From [Scytonema hofmanni] UTEX 2349 (lineage in GTDB: Bacteria > Cyanobacteriota > Cyanobacteriia > Cyanobacteriales > Nostocaceae), in contig NZ_KK073768.1 of assembly GCF_000582685.1 (NCBI RefSeq), positions 2,089,019-2,153,018 of the forward strand: a DNA stretch of 64,000 nucleotides, in the 5' to 3' direction. Position 1 is the stretch's first letter; each line of letters begins with the position of its first letter. The position numbers and the translations under genes were made by a program. A model generated the notes under the pieces. The model had not been told where the DNA came from and searched no databases. It saw nothing but the letters and a program-made list of their open reading frames with translations. Below, piece by piece: positions 45,113-54,492 of this stretch.

Positions 45113-46486
45113 ATGACAGGGAAAAACGCAAGACATAATGCTTTTCTGCGGCTAGTGTCTGGTAATGAAGCAGCTTTTGGGTCGGCATCTCGCTACTCGC
45201 TCCTTGCCAGTAAAGACGCGGTAATTGGACGCGATCCCAATTGCCAAGTTATGTTCGATGCCATGAACTATCGGATGGTATCGCGTCGTCATGCGGTGGT
45301 TCGTCCCCTCTCATCATCCGCAGATGCTAGATTTAGCTGGGTAATTTCTGATTTAAATAGTGCTAATGGCACTTATTTAAATGGAAAACGCTTGCAAGGT
45401 ACTCAGGAATTGCAACCAGGCGATCGCATAACTTTAGGTTATGATGGTCCAGAATTACTGTTTGAATACGAACTCATCCCCCAAGCAACGGTGATGTCGC
45501 AACCTGCTTCTAAACCGTTACCACCAGCAGCGACTCCTCTCCAGTCGATCCAAAAAGTAGACTCTGTAAGCTTCACTCAACTGTTTCCGATTATTTCGAC
45601 TGGCAAAGATTTAACTCGTAAAGCATACCTGATACCGGGAATGCTGACAGTAGTATTTGTAGTACTAATGTTTGCCACAGTAGGTCATCCCCAAGCCAAT
45701 CAAGTTATTGTCGCCACTTACATCGCTTTTGCGGCTTACTATTTTGTCTATCAGCTTTGCGGCAAACAAAAGCCTTGGTGGGTGCTATTAGCTTCAGCAT
45801 TAACGACTACGCTGATTTTACGCAGTCCTTTGTTAGATATATTTATCTTCGTATTTCGCGGTATCTTACCTGGTAACTTGCCTTCTGGTGGAGATACTCC
45901 CACCTTCACAGAGTTACTGGTACGTTACTTTTTTGGCGCCGGTTTGATGGAGGAATTACTGAAGGCGCTACCAGTATTGGGTGCCTATGCGATCGCCAGA
46001 GTACTACCCTCGCCTTTACGCGAACGTGTTGGCGTTTGGGAACCTCTAGATGGCATCCTTCTAGGAACTGCTTCTGCCGTAGGTTTCACACTATTAGAAA
46101 CTTTGGGACAGTATGTACCTTCGATTACTCAAAATGCGACAGTACAATCGGGGATAGCGGCTGGTCAACTGGTAGGATTGCAACTGTTAATTCCTCGCAT
46201 TTTAGGGTCTGTTGCCGGACACATGGCTTATAGCGGGTATCTAGGGTATTTTATCGGGTTAGCTGTTCTCAAGCCCCGCAGAAGTTGGCAGATTTTGCCT
46301 GTTGGTTATCTTAGCGCTTCAGCACTCCACGCTTTGTGGAACGCAACAGGATCAATCAATGCCTTACTTTTGGTGGTGGTTGGGGTGTTGTCTTACGCCT
46401 TTTTGATGGCAGCAATTCTCAAAGCACGGGTATTATCTCCAACGCGATCGCAAAATTTTGCTACCCGCTTTATCGAACCAAAATGA
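45113..46486 (+). CDS. FHA domain fused to a PrsW-type intramembrane protease
   Basis: The 457-residue protein begins with an FHA domain (about 20-118) carrying the phosphothreonine-binding residues of VIGRDPNC, VSRRHA and SDLNSANGTYL. A Pro-rich linker leads to about eight transmembrane helices. The PrsW motifs are EELLK (280-284), GFTLLETL, His370 (AGHMAYSGY) and His406 (LHALWN), the expected metal or active-site positions of this glutamic/metalloprotease-like CPBP-type family. PrsW cuts anti-sigma factors in Bacillus. Fusion to FHA suggests recruitment of a phosphorylated membrane substrate. It is convergent with a CHAT-FHA and PP2C gene cluster, which fits shared signalling. Confidence 0.9.
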   Translation: MTGKNARHNAFLRLVSGNEAAFGSASRYSLLASKDAVIGRDPNCQVMFDAMNYRMVSRRHAVVRPLSSSADARFSWVISDLNSANGTYLNGKRLQGTQELQPGDRITLGYDGPELLFEYELIPQATVMSQPASKPLPPAATPLQSIQKVDSVSFTQLFPIISTGKDLTRKAYLIPGMLTVVFVVLMFATVGHPQANQVIVATYIAFAAYYFVYQLCGKQKPWWVLLASALTTTLILRSPLLDIFIFVFRGILPGNLPSGGDTPTFTELLVRYFFGAGLMEELLKALPVLGAYAIARVLPSPLRERVGVWEPLDGILLGTASAVGFTLLETLGQYVPSITQNATVQSGIAAGQLVGLQLLIPRILGSVAGHMAYSGYLGYFIGLAVLKPRRSWQILPVGYLSASALHALWNATGSINALLLVVVGVLSYAFLMAAILKARVLSPTRSQNFATRFIEPK

Positions 46487-46829
46487 GAGATGGGGGTCAA
46501 GGGTCAAGGGTCAAGACTTTTTAGACTGTTGACTTTTGACTGTTGACTTACATTTATTGAACTTCAATTATCTTTTATGTCTTTGGGTAGATGACGCTTA
46601 TCTAACGTCTATCTTATGGTTGTGATAACGTAGGCGATCTATACTTTGAAAAAATAATTAAAGATTGTGAGAATGGCATATAAGGCGTAAAAATAACGCA
46701 GGCATTCAGACAAAAACTACAAGTCTTACTACCTTGTCCCTTATTACACTAGCAACATAAATGCTCTTTGTGCTGCACTGCTGCTTTCCCACATCAAAGA
46801 AATCAAACCAGATACATAGAATTCTCAAT
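46487..46829. other. Spacer with GGGTCAA / TTGACTT repeats
   Basis: GGGTCAAGGGTCAAGGGTCA (46495-46514) is followed by GTTGACTTTTGACTGTTGAC (46528-46547), an inverted repeat that may act as a bidirectional terminator between the convergent genes. Nothing else was recognised. Confidence 0.55.
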
Positions 46830-47477
46830 TTAGGTTTCTGATTGAAGATTATCTAATTGGGTGAAGGCATAGTGAGCGATCGCTAAACTAACTTTTGCTT
46901 GTTCGATTTGAGATAAAGCTGTCCATTCTCGATTGTTGATGTTACTAATTGTAGATTCTGCATTTTGCGCTTCCAAGCCTCGCATGGCATAAGCGTAAGG
47001 ACGCGCTAGAACTAAAAGGTCTTCTGTTTCCCAACTTGGTAGTACACTCTGAACACACTCAACCAATAATTGATCGCCAATTGATCGGCTGCTGTTTAAC
47101 ATTTCTGATGCTTTTTGAGCGATCGCATTTAGCCAACTTTGGGGTACACTGGCAGCAAAAGCCGAATGTAAAGTTTTTTGAAGATTATCTAAAGTAAGAT
47201 TAATTGTATTACATTTGTAGTGTGAGCATTCAGAAATTTCTGACCAAAGCGTGTCAAGTTTTCCATAAAAAATTTGGGAATTACTGGTCAGTTCTTCATC
47301 TGTTAAATCTTGAGCGAACTGTTCTTCTAGTTCTCTAAAATACATTTCTGACTCTTCGTCAGCAGGATTCCAGGGATAAGTAGCATCTTCCGGCTCCAGG
47401 AGAGATGACAACAATTCTAAATCGAATTGAGAGGGTAAGGGATGGAAAGTGTCTGAAGCGTTTATATTTTTAGCCAT
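46830..47477 (-). CDS. Acidic helical protein, unknown, in the FHA/CHAT/PP2C cluster
   Basis: The 215-residue protein is soluble, acidic at its N-terminus (LLEPEDATYPWNPADEESEM) and predicted helical throughout (LDNLQKTLHSAFAASVPQSW, QLLVECVQSVLPSWETEDLL, IEQAKVSLAIAHYAFTQLDN). No motif was recognised. It follows the CHAT-FHA gene in the same direction, 237 bases downstream with a repeat between. Guilt by association makes it a candidate partner or substrate of the cluster; it could equally be unrelated. Confidence 0.65.
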   Translation of the reverse strand: MAKNINASDTFHPLPSQFDLELLSSLLEPEDATYPWNPADEESEMYFRELEEQFAQDLTDEELTSNSQIFYGKLDTLWSEISECSHYKCNTINLTLDNLQKTLHSAFAASVPQSWLNAIAQKASEMLNSSRSIGDQLLVECVQSVLPSWETEDLLVLARPYAYAMRGLEAQNAESTISNINNREWTALSQIEQAKVSLAIAHYAFTQLDNLQSET

Positions 47478-47665
47478 TTTTCGTCTCCGATTGATTATTT
47501 ACCACTATTGACAGCTACAGTTGGAAGAATCCGATTTCCGCAAAATAAATTTGATTTACTTGAAACAGATATATTTTTTTTTCCGAAAAGTTATATTGAC
47601 ATAAATTGTATTTTCTTTTATCAGGCATCTTCATAAATTAATTATGCAAGGTAATAATTCTTGTT

Positions 47666-47722
47666 CCAGTCCCCAGTCCCCAGTCCCCAGTCCCTAGTCC
47701 CCAGTCCCCAGTCCCTAGTCCT
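47666..47722. repeat. CCAGTCC heptamer tandem repeat running into the CHAT-FHA stop codon
   Basis: About eight units of CCCCAGTCCCCAGT/CCCTAGT run from 47666 to 47722. The last units form the stop codon and final Asp codon of the CHAT-FHA gene, so the repeat now defines the end of that protein. Confidence 0.85.
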
Positions 47723-49298
47723 CAGAATCTTCAATAATAAACTGCCATATTTCACCTTTAGGACTACCAAACTTTAACTGCATTCCCGATTTTAAGGGTA
47801 CTTCCTGACGGAGGATTTGTTGCCAACTGTTTGCCGCTAAAAACCAGGTAGTTCCGTAAGTGGACAAATCTTGCAGGGAATAAGTCCGGATGGGAGTAGC
47901 ACCGCTGAGATTATTTCGGCATAAAATTTCTGCGTGCCGTTTAGAAACAGATCCTTCTGGGATGACAATATCATTATCTTTCGTGCGACCGATACGGGTA
48001 ACACCACTTCGTAAAAACCAGGTTACACCTCCTGTTTGCGATCGCAAAGAAGCAGTCGGATCTGAGGAAGTTATACTGGGGATAGCCGTTTCCGGCAGTT
48101 CGGTAATTCCTTCATCAAAGCTCTTAATCAGTTCGCCATTAAAATTGGGATGTAAATAGAGAACTGGTAAAGTCCAAGCGGGTTGATTGAACTTATAGAT
48201 TGTTAATAAATGTTGCCTTGCTTCTGCTACAGCTTCATCAATTGGTAAACGTTTTCGCAAAGCTTGAGCAAAAGCTTGAATAAAACTTAAACTTTCATCA
48301 TCGCGAATTTGATCGCGCATTGCCAAAACTGCCGGCACACCATGACGAATCAGCACTTCTGCCAAACTACTAGAAGGTATAGCTTGGCGATTTACGCCAT
48401 CTGGTTGTGCTCCCCAACAGGAATTAAAAACCGCTAAGTTTACGTTATTCCGAGTCAAGACTTGCGCTAATTCTATGCCATTAAGTGCCATATCCGGTTG
48501 CAAAAACAGTAAACCTCCATCTGGGGCTGGCAGACCATGACCGGCATAAAATAAAACATTATATTCTCTGCTTTCTAGCTCTTGAATCAACTGTTGTCGA
48601 GTTGGTTGCAAAAGTGTAGTCACCGTACATGGCGCATATCCTTGAGAATGATTACCGACTACAGGACTATCGCAAAGAGTTTTTTTGAGAATAGCAGCTT
48701 CTTTTTCCAGTTGGAGTTTCTCGTCATATCCCAAAACCAGCAGAATATTTAAAGCTGGATCAGTTCGCAAATACGGCAGAGGATCTACTTCTGTGGTTGT
48801 GCGACTAAATAACACTTGTTTACTAAGTGAAATTGCGGGTTGACCAGCTTCTCGCTGCATAATTTCCCAAGGTAGGGCGATGAGGTCTGGGTCGCGAATT
48901 TCCAATCGCAACCGCAAAGGTGTATGCTCACCCATAGCCATACCTTGACTACGTTCTAGACTACCGAGAATAGCTTTGTCAAATACCCAACGCCACAAAC
49001 TTATTCCCAAGTATTGCATCAGACGACTAGTGTAAGGACCAGGGGTCTGACCATTCGGCGGTGAAACCAAGTCCATAGTTTGTGGATTGGTAGGTGGAGG
49101 AGTTGAGCCTGGAGGAAGATCCAAGCGACCATGACCAGCAAACATTTCTTGCCACTCAATCCATGCTTGAGTTAGGTGTGGAGACCATACACAGTCATGG
49201 TGAGCATAACCACTTGGATAGGGTGCGTTGACTACCCAAATGGCGAAGTTGTCGGTGCCGATATTGAGACGGGCGATCGCCAGGTTCAGGAATGGCAT
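47715..49298 (-). CDS. CHAT protease fused to an FHA domain
   Basis: The 527-residue protein has an N-terminal region (1-170) and a CHAT domain (about 180-380) with His254 (FYAGHGLP) and Cys294 (FNSCWGAQ) as the catalytic pair. A C-terminal FHA domain spans about 415-515, with IGRTKDNDIVIP, VSKRHAEIL and QDLSTYGTTW holding the Arg, Ser and His expected for phosphothreonine binding. Caspase-like CHAT enzymes cleave partner proteins. The FHA could dock the protease to a phosphorylated partner, or bring phosphorylation-dependent activation. It is encoded downstream of a PP2C phosphatase in the same direction, 139 bases apart, so they probably form an operon. Confidence 0.9.
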   Translation of the reverse strand: MPFLNLAIARLNIGTDNFAIWVVNAPYPSGYAHHDCVWSPHLTQAWIEWQEMFAGHGRLDLPPGSTPPPTNPQTMDLVSPPNGQTPGPYTSRLMQYLGISLWRWVFDKAILGSLERSQGMAMGEHTPLRLRLEIRDPDLIALPWEIMQREAGQPAISLSKQVLFSRTTTEVDPLPYLRTDPALNILLVLGYDEKLQLEKEAAILKKTLCDSPVVGNHSQGYAPCTVTTLLQPTRQQLIQELESREYNVLFYAGHGLPAPDGGLLFLQPDMALNGIELAQVLTRNNVNLAVFNSCWGAQPDGVNRQAIPSSSLAEVLIRHGVPAVLAMRDQIRDDESLSFIQAFAQALRKRLPIDEAVAEARQHLLTIYKFNQPAWTLPVLYLHPNFNGELIKSFDEGITELPETAIPSITSSDPTASLRSQTGGVTWFLRSGVTRIGRTKDNDIVIPEGSVSKRHAEILCRNNLSGATPIRTYSLQDLSTYGTTWFLAANSWQQILRQEVPLKSGMQLKFGSPKGEIWQFIIEDSED

Positions 49299-49437
49299 GG
49301 ATTCATCAAACTAAAAGGTTTAATCAAATAATTTCCAATAATCATGTTACAAAGCATAAATTTCTGCCTTGCTGATTTTTTCCTTTATTATTATTTTAGG
49401 TTTTTTTTGGTTTATCGATTCTTTTACTTCGTTGATG

Positions 49438-51807
49438 CTACCTTTGGGGTAGATCATCATCATCAGGTGAGGGTGCAACTATAGACGGAGCCACAGGTTG
49501 GTTAACAGAGTCAGGTGCAGCTTTACTATCAGCTTGACATTGACCGGATTGCCTCGGTGCGGAAATCAAGGGATTTAAGCCCTGAAGTTGGGAGAATTGA
49601 ATCCATACATTTTCCCCTTTTTTGACCAAAAGTTTAGAAGCGGTGGTGGTGGATTTGGTGTTAGATGATTTTTTTATTGTTTGTTCAGTGTTATTATTCG
49701 GTTGAGCCTTGTTACCAACTGAACAGACTCGCAGATGCACTAGAGAGTCTTCCTCTTGAGGAATTGGTTTCTCGATAACTTGCAGAATACTACCTGCTGG
49801 TGCTGTGACTGCTAAATTTGGGGCAGATTTATTTTTACTCTTTTTACTCAGAGTTATTTCTCTATCGCTGGTAATCTCAGAACCAACATCTAAATCAGAA
49901 AGCGATAGTTGTTTCTCAGGTGGAGTGGTAACACTCGGATTTGTAGGTTGCACCTGAGTTGGAAGAGTGCGAAAATTTGCAGTTATTGATTGCGATCGCC
50001 ACCATTCCGTCACCCAGTAGCTGAATAACCCGGCTCCCGTAACCAATAATAAGATAATTCCCAACTGTAGCGGCACTTTCAACCGTCTCGCTGGCTTAGT
50101 TTCGGGAATTACTTGCGTTTTTTGATTGGGAGTGCTGGAAGCAGCGCTTTGAATTACTGTGGGCGCGTAATCAGAAGTTTTAATTAGGGAAGGTTCAGGA
50201 ATGACTGCTGTCAACTTTGATTTTGGTTCCGAGTATTTGACTTGACAATGTACTAAAGCTATGGTTACATTATCATGTCCATTTTTGGTGTTAGCAATTT
50301 CAATTAACCGATTAGCGACTTTGACAACATCTGTTTCACCAGTAAGAATCGGCAAGATTTCCGTTTCCCAGTATTCATCAACTCGGTCAAAATCGCTTAA
50401 ACCATCAGAACACAGCAGGAAAATCGAATCTTCGTCCAGGATAAACCGCTGTGCCGTAGGATGCAATGAAAGACTGGGACTCATACCTAAAGCCTGCACT
50501 AAAGAACCAGAGGAACTTTGTTGCACAGCCTCACGGTAAATAGCATAGCCTAGCCGCACTTCACGGGAGGCGACATCATCATCAAGGGTAACTTGATAAC
50601 AGCCGTGGCGTGTAATCCAGTAGGCGCGGCTATCACCAACGTGGGTAATATACATTTCATGGGCAATAGGCAACGCCATCACCAGAGTTGTACCCATACG
50701 CTGGCGTCCTTGGCGATTTTCGCTGTCGTTACGCTGACTAATTTGATCGTTGGCAACGGCTGCTGCGTTTTCTAAGTCTGTGAGCAGATTTGCCGCTACT
50801 ATATGGTCGGGGGGAAGTTTGCTCAGATGCTGTACTTGCTGCTGAATCGTTTCAATTGCTAAATGTGATGCGACATTACCACCTTCGTGTCCGCCGATAC
50901 CATCACAGACAATAGCTAAAGCTGTGGAGTTAGGGGGTTTGCTTAAAAGAGTTCCTGCGGGAGGATAACATGCATCTTCGTTGCGTTGGCGGCTGGGACC
51001 TGTTTCGGTTTTGGTGATAATCTTAATCGTAGGTTTTTGTGTTTTGCCTACGTCTGCCAGTCCTTTATCTAAAACTTCTATTAAATGTTCAGAGGAGTTT
51101 ATTTCTCCTTGAATCAAAGAATGACAAATTTGATTTACTAATTGGGCGATCGCACTTTTTGCCTTGATGCATAACTGCTGCCAAAATTTACCCAATTCAG
51201 GTAACTCTGGTGTTGTTGAATCTACACGCAATTCCAACAAACGCACTAACGATCCTTCTACCCGTAATAAATGAGGATCGAGTAAGCTAGAGGCGACACC
51301 CTCACTCGCTAAAGGTTGCCAAAGTTGAGCGATTTGCCACAGCCAATTGAGTTGCCGCATTGATGTGGCATGACTCCAAGCAGTAATTAAATCGTTGTAG
51401 AGTTGTACTTGGTTGGTGCTGTTATTGGTGAAAAGTGGCGGTTTTTCTATAAGTAATATTTCCCGCACTTGCTGCTTCGAAGCTAGCTGTAGCACTCCAT
51501 AAACCTGCGGAACATGTAAGCGGTAGGGAATTAGTCGCAGATAAGGTCTGATTGACTGGAAATTTTCTAACCCTGGAGTGTCATGTGCAAAAGCGGGTTT
51601 AGTATCTAAAAGAACTGATTCATTGATGACTAAATAGCGATCGGCTAATGTTTCTCCGGAGTTACCCACACTTTCCCCATCTCCCACCACCCACAAGTAA
51701 CGCTTCGGTAAGGGTGTGCGACATTGCTGACAAAACTTATGGGTTAAGGGGTTGGGCGCCTGACAAAGTTCATTTGGGCAATATAGCGTTGCCGCGTCAT
51801 TTTCCAT
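49438..51807 (-). CDS. Membrane PP2C phosphatase with zinc ribbon and kinase-like domain
   Basis: The 789-residue protein has four parts. A zinc ribbon uses Cys10, Cys15, Cys26 and Cys29. Residues about 50-200 look like a degenerate Ser/Thr kinase fold (LADRYLVINESVL, VPQVYGVLQL, GVASSLLDPHLLRVEGSL), which is inference. A PP2C domain (about 260-525) has RNEDA (275-279), CDGIGGHEGG (301-310), THVGDSRAYW (388-397), LCSDGLSD (465-472) and GHDNVT (510-515), so the metal ligands are complete. A transmembrane helix lies at about 578-598, followed by a Pro/Ser-rich extracytoplasmic tail. It should dephosphorylate pSer/pThr proteins at the membrane, opposing kinases and FHA binding of the two neighbouring proteases. 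Confidence 0.9.
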   Translation of the reverse strand: MENDAATLYCPNELCQAPNPLTHKFCQQCRTPLPKRYLWVVGDGESVGNSGETLADRYLVINESVLLDTKPAFAHDTPGLENFQSIRPYLRLIPYRLHVPQVYGVLQLASKQQVREILLIEKPPLFTNNSTNQVQLYNDLITAWSHATSMRQLNWLWQIAQLWQPLASEGVASSLLDPHLLRVEGSLVRLLELRVDSTTPELPELGKFWQQLCIKAKSAIAQLVNQICHSLIQGEINSSEHLIEVLDKGLADVGKTQKPTIKIITKTETGPSRQRNEDACYPPAGTLLSKPPNSTALAIVCDGIGGHEGGNVASHLAIETIQQQVQHLSKLPPDHIVAANLLTDLENAAAVANDQISQRNDSENRQGRQRMGTTLVMALPIAHEMYITHVGDSRAYWITRHGCYQVTLDDDVASREVRLGYAIYREAVQQSSSGSLVQALGMSPSLSLHPTAQRFILDEDSIFLLCSDGLSDFDRVDEYWETEILPILTGETDVVKVANRLIEIANTKNGHDNVTIALVHCQVKYSEPKSKLTAVIPEPSLIKTSDYAPTVIQSAASSTPNQKTQVIPETKPARRLKVPLQLGIILLLVTGAGLFSYWVTEWWRSQSITANFRTLPTQVQPTNPSVTTPPEKQLSLSDLDVGSEITSDREITLSKKSKNKSAPNLAVTAPAGSILQVIEKPIPQEEDSLVHLRVCSVGNKAQPNNNTEQTIKKSSNTKSTTTASKLLVKKGENVWIQFSQLQGLNPLISAPRQSGQCQADSKAAPDSVNQPVAPSIVAPSPDDDDLPQR

Positions 51808-52614
51808 AATTTTCGCACCGATCAGCGATTAGCAATTTCCAAAAACAGCAGTGACAGCGGCAGACCGCTCATGTTTAACTTGACTTATCTAATGATAGAA
51901 TCATCGGAACGCCAGCGCGGCAGCCAGCAGGTGCTAATACTTATTTATCAACTTTATCAGCTTTCCCAACTAACATACTCAATAGTAAACCCTACAGCCC
52001 AATCATAGCTTCTCTGCTCTGTTACTCTTTGTCACTAAAGCATCTATTACTCCAGACCTGTTACCAAATCATAACCCCCACCAGAACATCCAGTTTGCTT
52101 TTGATGAATTATTTCATCAGCAATAGGCAGATAATCTGGTATTTTTATAGTTTATAAGTAGGTTGACATAAATTAACCTTAATTAAGCCTAAAGATAACG
52201 AATTGTTAGGCACTAATTGCTACTGGCTTCATGCTCATGACAATAAGTGCGGATGCGACGCTCAAAAATTGGATTTATTACCACTTACATTACTTGCGCC
52301 TAGCAGATTGGCACATTGAATTCAATCAAACTGTAATCAAAATTAATAAAATTCTGTTGAAGATAGAAATCTTGCGCTCAAGGCTAGAAAATAAGATAGG
52401 ACTAAAGCTGCGTGTCAATTTTCTCACTCATAAAAATATAAATAATTTATCTGCATTTTCAAATACTTACAGAAAATTTTAGATTTAGGAGGTACATGCG
52501 TAAAACCCCTCTCCTTGTAGAGACGTAGCATTGCTACGTCTCTACGTGTATTTCATAACGCAATCTGCTGCAATAACTGTATTTTTTCCCAAAATTTCTT
52601 AATTAAACTTAATC
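51808..52614. other. Spacer of about 800 bases with palindrome copy 7
   Basis: At 52517-52545 GTAGAGACGTAGCA / TGCTACGTCTCTAC forms a 14-bp stem around one base. A frame at 52231-52482 (83 codons, start MLMTISADATLKNWIYYHLH) has no recognisable family, and I regard it as doubtful. The rest holds no visible gene; the promoter of the PP2C gene lies at its left. Confidence 0.5.
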
Positions 52615-53985
52615 TTATTGACTTTTAACTAAATTTAAGGGTTTATCTAGCCTAATTTTGATGAATTCAGTATTATCGGCTTGCGCTGGATAACGACCAA
52701 TGCTATCAGCATAATTGTTATCGTTGATTACCAGCAATGTTCTGGCATCTATAGGCAAAACGTTTTCGATTGTCACAAAAGGAAATGTAAATATACCATT
52801 TTTGCTAAGGTTTCCAGCAATACCTTTGGGGTCGAATATTTTCAGCAAATCTACTAGTAATTCTTTTTTGAGAAAACCCTGTTTATCTAGATTGGTGATA
52901 TTAATTTTATAAAGGCGTTTGAATTGAGCAGGTGTTTTAAAAGCTGGATTATTAGGGTCGCCTTGGTTATTATCGCGTTCGATGACAATAAATTCGTTGT
53001 CGTTAATCGCAGTCAAATCACCTATTGCGTAATCGGGGTTTTCTAACTTATAGGAAAAAACTTTACCTGTGTACTGTTTGGTTGCTAAATCAAATTCATT
53101 AATTAACAACCGCGATCGCGTCTCCAGAGTCAAAGCCCTAGATTGCACTTGTTCATCCTTTAATGCCCCTTCTAGCATAGCGTAAAGCTTTGTGCCGCTA
53201 CTATTCAGCGCCAAGCCTTCAAACCCCTTAGAACCACCAAGATTAGCGGCAGCAGTTCGGGCAGTATCATCAGGTAAATTGGCTAATTCTGGATTATCTG
53301 GAGATTTTACAAAATTTAACTTACCGATCGCTACAAAGTTAGGCAAAGGAATCGGGGAATCCAGCAATTCACCATCTTTTCCTACGTGTAGTAAAAATGG
53401 ACCAAACTCATCTCCTACCCAGAAAGTGCCATCACTGACTCGACGAAAAGATTCTGTATCAAAATCTCCTCCTGTCAGCAAGCGATTTTTCGCTATTCCG
53501 CGACTGACGGGAATGTTACTACTTGGATAAACTTTCTGTGAAGCGATTATGGGGAAGTTAACTAAATTTCTTTTATCATTTAGTTCTAAAAAACTTTTGC
53601 GGTTAAAGCTTTTAAGTCTTTCACCAGTTTGGAAATTAACTGCGAAAACTTGACCCGTAGTAAAATCCGGTTCTAGTGCGTAAATACGCAGCACGTTGTC
53701 AGGTGAATTCGCTTTTGAACCGAAACCGTTATCGGAAATTACTAGATAAGTACCGACTTTTTGTCCTGGTATGACAGCGGAAAATCCCTGCACGGGTTGT
53801 GCATTGATAAAGGGAACGGTGCGATTTGTCTTCTTTAATTGACCTGTGGTTGAACCAGGAGCAAAAGTATCGGCTGGTAAAACTGCACGTCCTACCAATT
53901 CTGCGGCTAGTGCTGGAGAGTTGAGTAACAGTGACAAAATAAGAGCAGGCATAAAAATGAGCCTGCTTGTGAAAAATTTAGTCAT
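52615..53985 (-). CDS. Exported esterase-like / phytase-like protein (PF13449 type)
   Basis: The 456-residue protein has a signal peptide (LIFMPALILSLLLNSPALA, cleaved after ALA) and a beta-propeller-like mature part. Typical stretches of the phytase-like esterase family are VQGFSAVIPGQKVGTYLVIS, DNGFGSKANSPDN, GDFDTESFRRVSDGTFWVGD, GFEGLALNSSGTKLYAMLEG and LLVINDNNY. Members act outside the cytoplasm on phosphate or ester substrates, but most are uncharacterised. It lies alone on the minus strand, followed by a spacer. Confidence 0.85.
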   Translation of the reverse strand: MTKFFTSRLIFMPALILSLLLNSPALAAELVGRAVLPADTFAPGSTTGQLKKTNRTVPFINAQPVQGFSAVIPGQKVGTYLVISDNGFGSKANSPDNVLRIYALEPDFTTGQVFAVNFQTGERLKSFNRKSFLELNDKRNLVNFPIIASQKVYPSSNIPVSRGIAKNRLLTGGDFDTESFRRVSDGTFWVGDEFGPFLLHVGKDGELLDSPIPLPNFVAIGKLNFVKSPDNPELANLPDDTARTAAANLGGSKGFEGLALNSSGTKLYAMLEGALKDEQVQSRALTLETRSRLLINEFDLATKQYTGKVFSYKLENPDYAIGDLTAINDNEFIVIERDNNQGDPNNPAFKTPAQFKRLYKINITNLDKQGFLKKELLVDLLKIFDPKGIAGNLSKNGIFTFPFVTIENVLPIDARTLLVINDNNYADSIGRYPAQADNTEFIKIRLDKPLNLVKSQ

Positions 53986-53997
53986 ATAGTCAAGGGT

Positions 53998-54123
53998 TAA
54001 GGGTCAAAAAGAAGGGTGTGGGGTGTGGGGTGTGGGGTGTAGGGAACACAGCATTGGTCGGAGTTCAATCTCCTGGCATGAGCCGTCTTCCCCACACCCT
54101 ACCCCCAACACCCCACACCCTTC
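53998..54123. repeat. GGGTGTG / CACACCC inverted repeat
   Basis: GGGTGTGGGGTGTGGGGTG units at the left pair with ACCCCACACCCTACCCCC units at the right around a 50-base core that contains GTTCAATCTCCTGGCATGAG. It separates the phytase-like gene from ndhM. A relative is at 57552-57793. Confidence 0.8.
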
Positions 54124-54138
54124 TTTGTGACTACTTTG

Positions 54139-54492
54139 TTAGTTTTCTACAGCGACTTGGGGAAGACCCATGCTGTAGTTAGTGACGCGGGCAGTGAGAT
54201 TGTAGCTGATTTCGCCTTTTTGTAGAAGCGATCGCATATAATGCTCTAAATCTGACCCTATGCGGCGCAAGTTATAGTCTGTAAGGTCTGCACCACTAGA
54301 TCCTTCGACCAATTCATCAAACTTGCGATAAATTTTTTGCAGCGCATCTTCGTTCCAGTTAAATTCGTTGTCTGGGTCTACATCTAACGTTAAGACCTGA
54401 TTGCTAGGAACCAGTTCGCCATGAGAGTCAATTTCTCCGGCAAAAATGCGGATATGCCGGGTTGTTGACTTGAGCAGCATCGGGTTGTCCAT
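54139..54492 (-). CDS. ndhM: NAD(P)H-quinone oxidoreductase subunit M
   Basis: The 117-residue protein matches NdhM: LKSTTRHIRIFAGEI, VLTLDVDPDNEFNWNEDALQ, IYRKFDELVEGSSGADLTDY, RIGSDLEHYMRSLLQKGEIS and NYSMGLPQV. NdhM is an oxygenic-photosynthesis-specific subunit of the NDH-1 complex on the cytoplasmic side of the thylakoid, involved in cyclic electron flow and respiration. The start could be ATG 54492 or 54480; the second has GGA seven bases upstream. Confidence 0.95.
   Translation of the reverse strand: MDNPMLLKSTTRHIRIFAGEIDSHGELVPSNQVLTLDVDPDNEFNWNEDALQKIYRKFDELVEGSSGADLTDYNLRRIGSDLEHYMRSLLQKGEISYNLTARVTNYSMGLPQVAVEN

Noticed and set aside
52231..52482. 83-codon frame upstream of palindrome copy 7
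   Set aside because: A+T-rich, no family, no clear ribosome site; mentioned only in the spacer entry.
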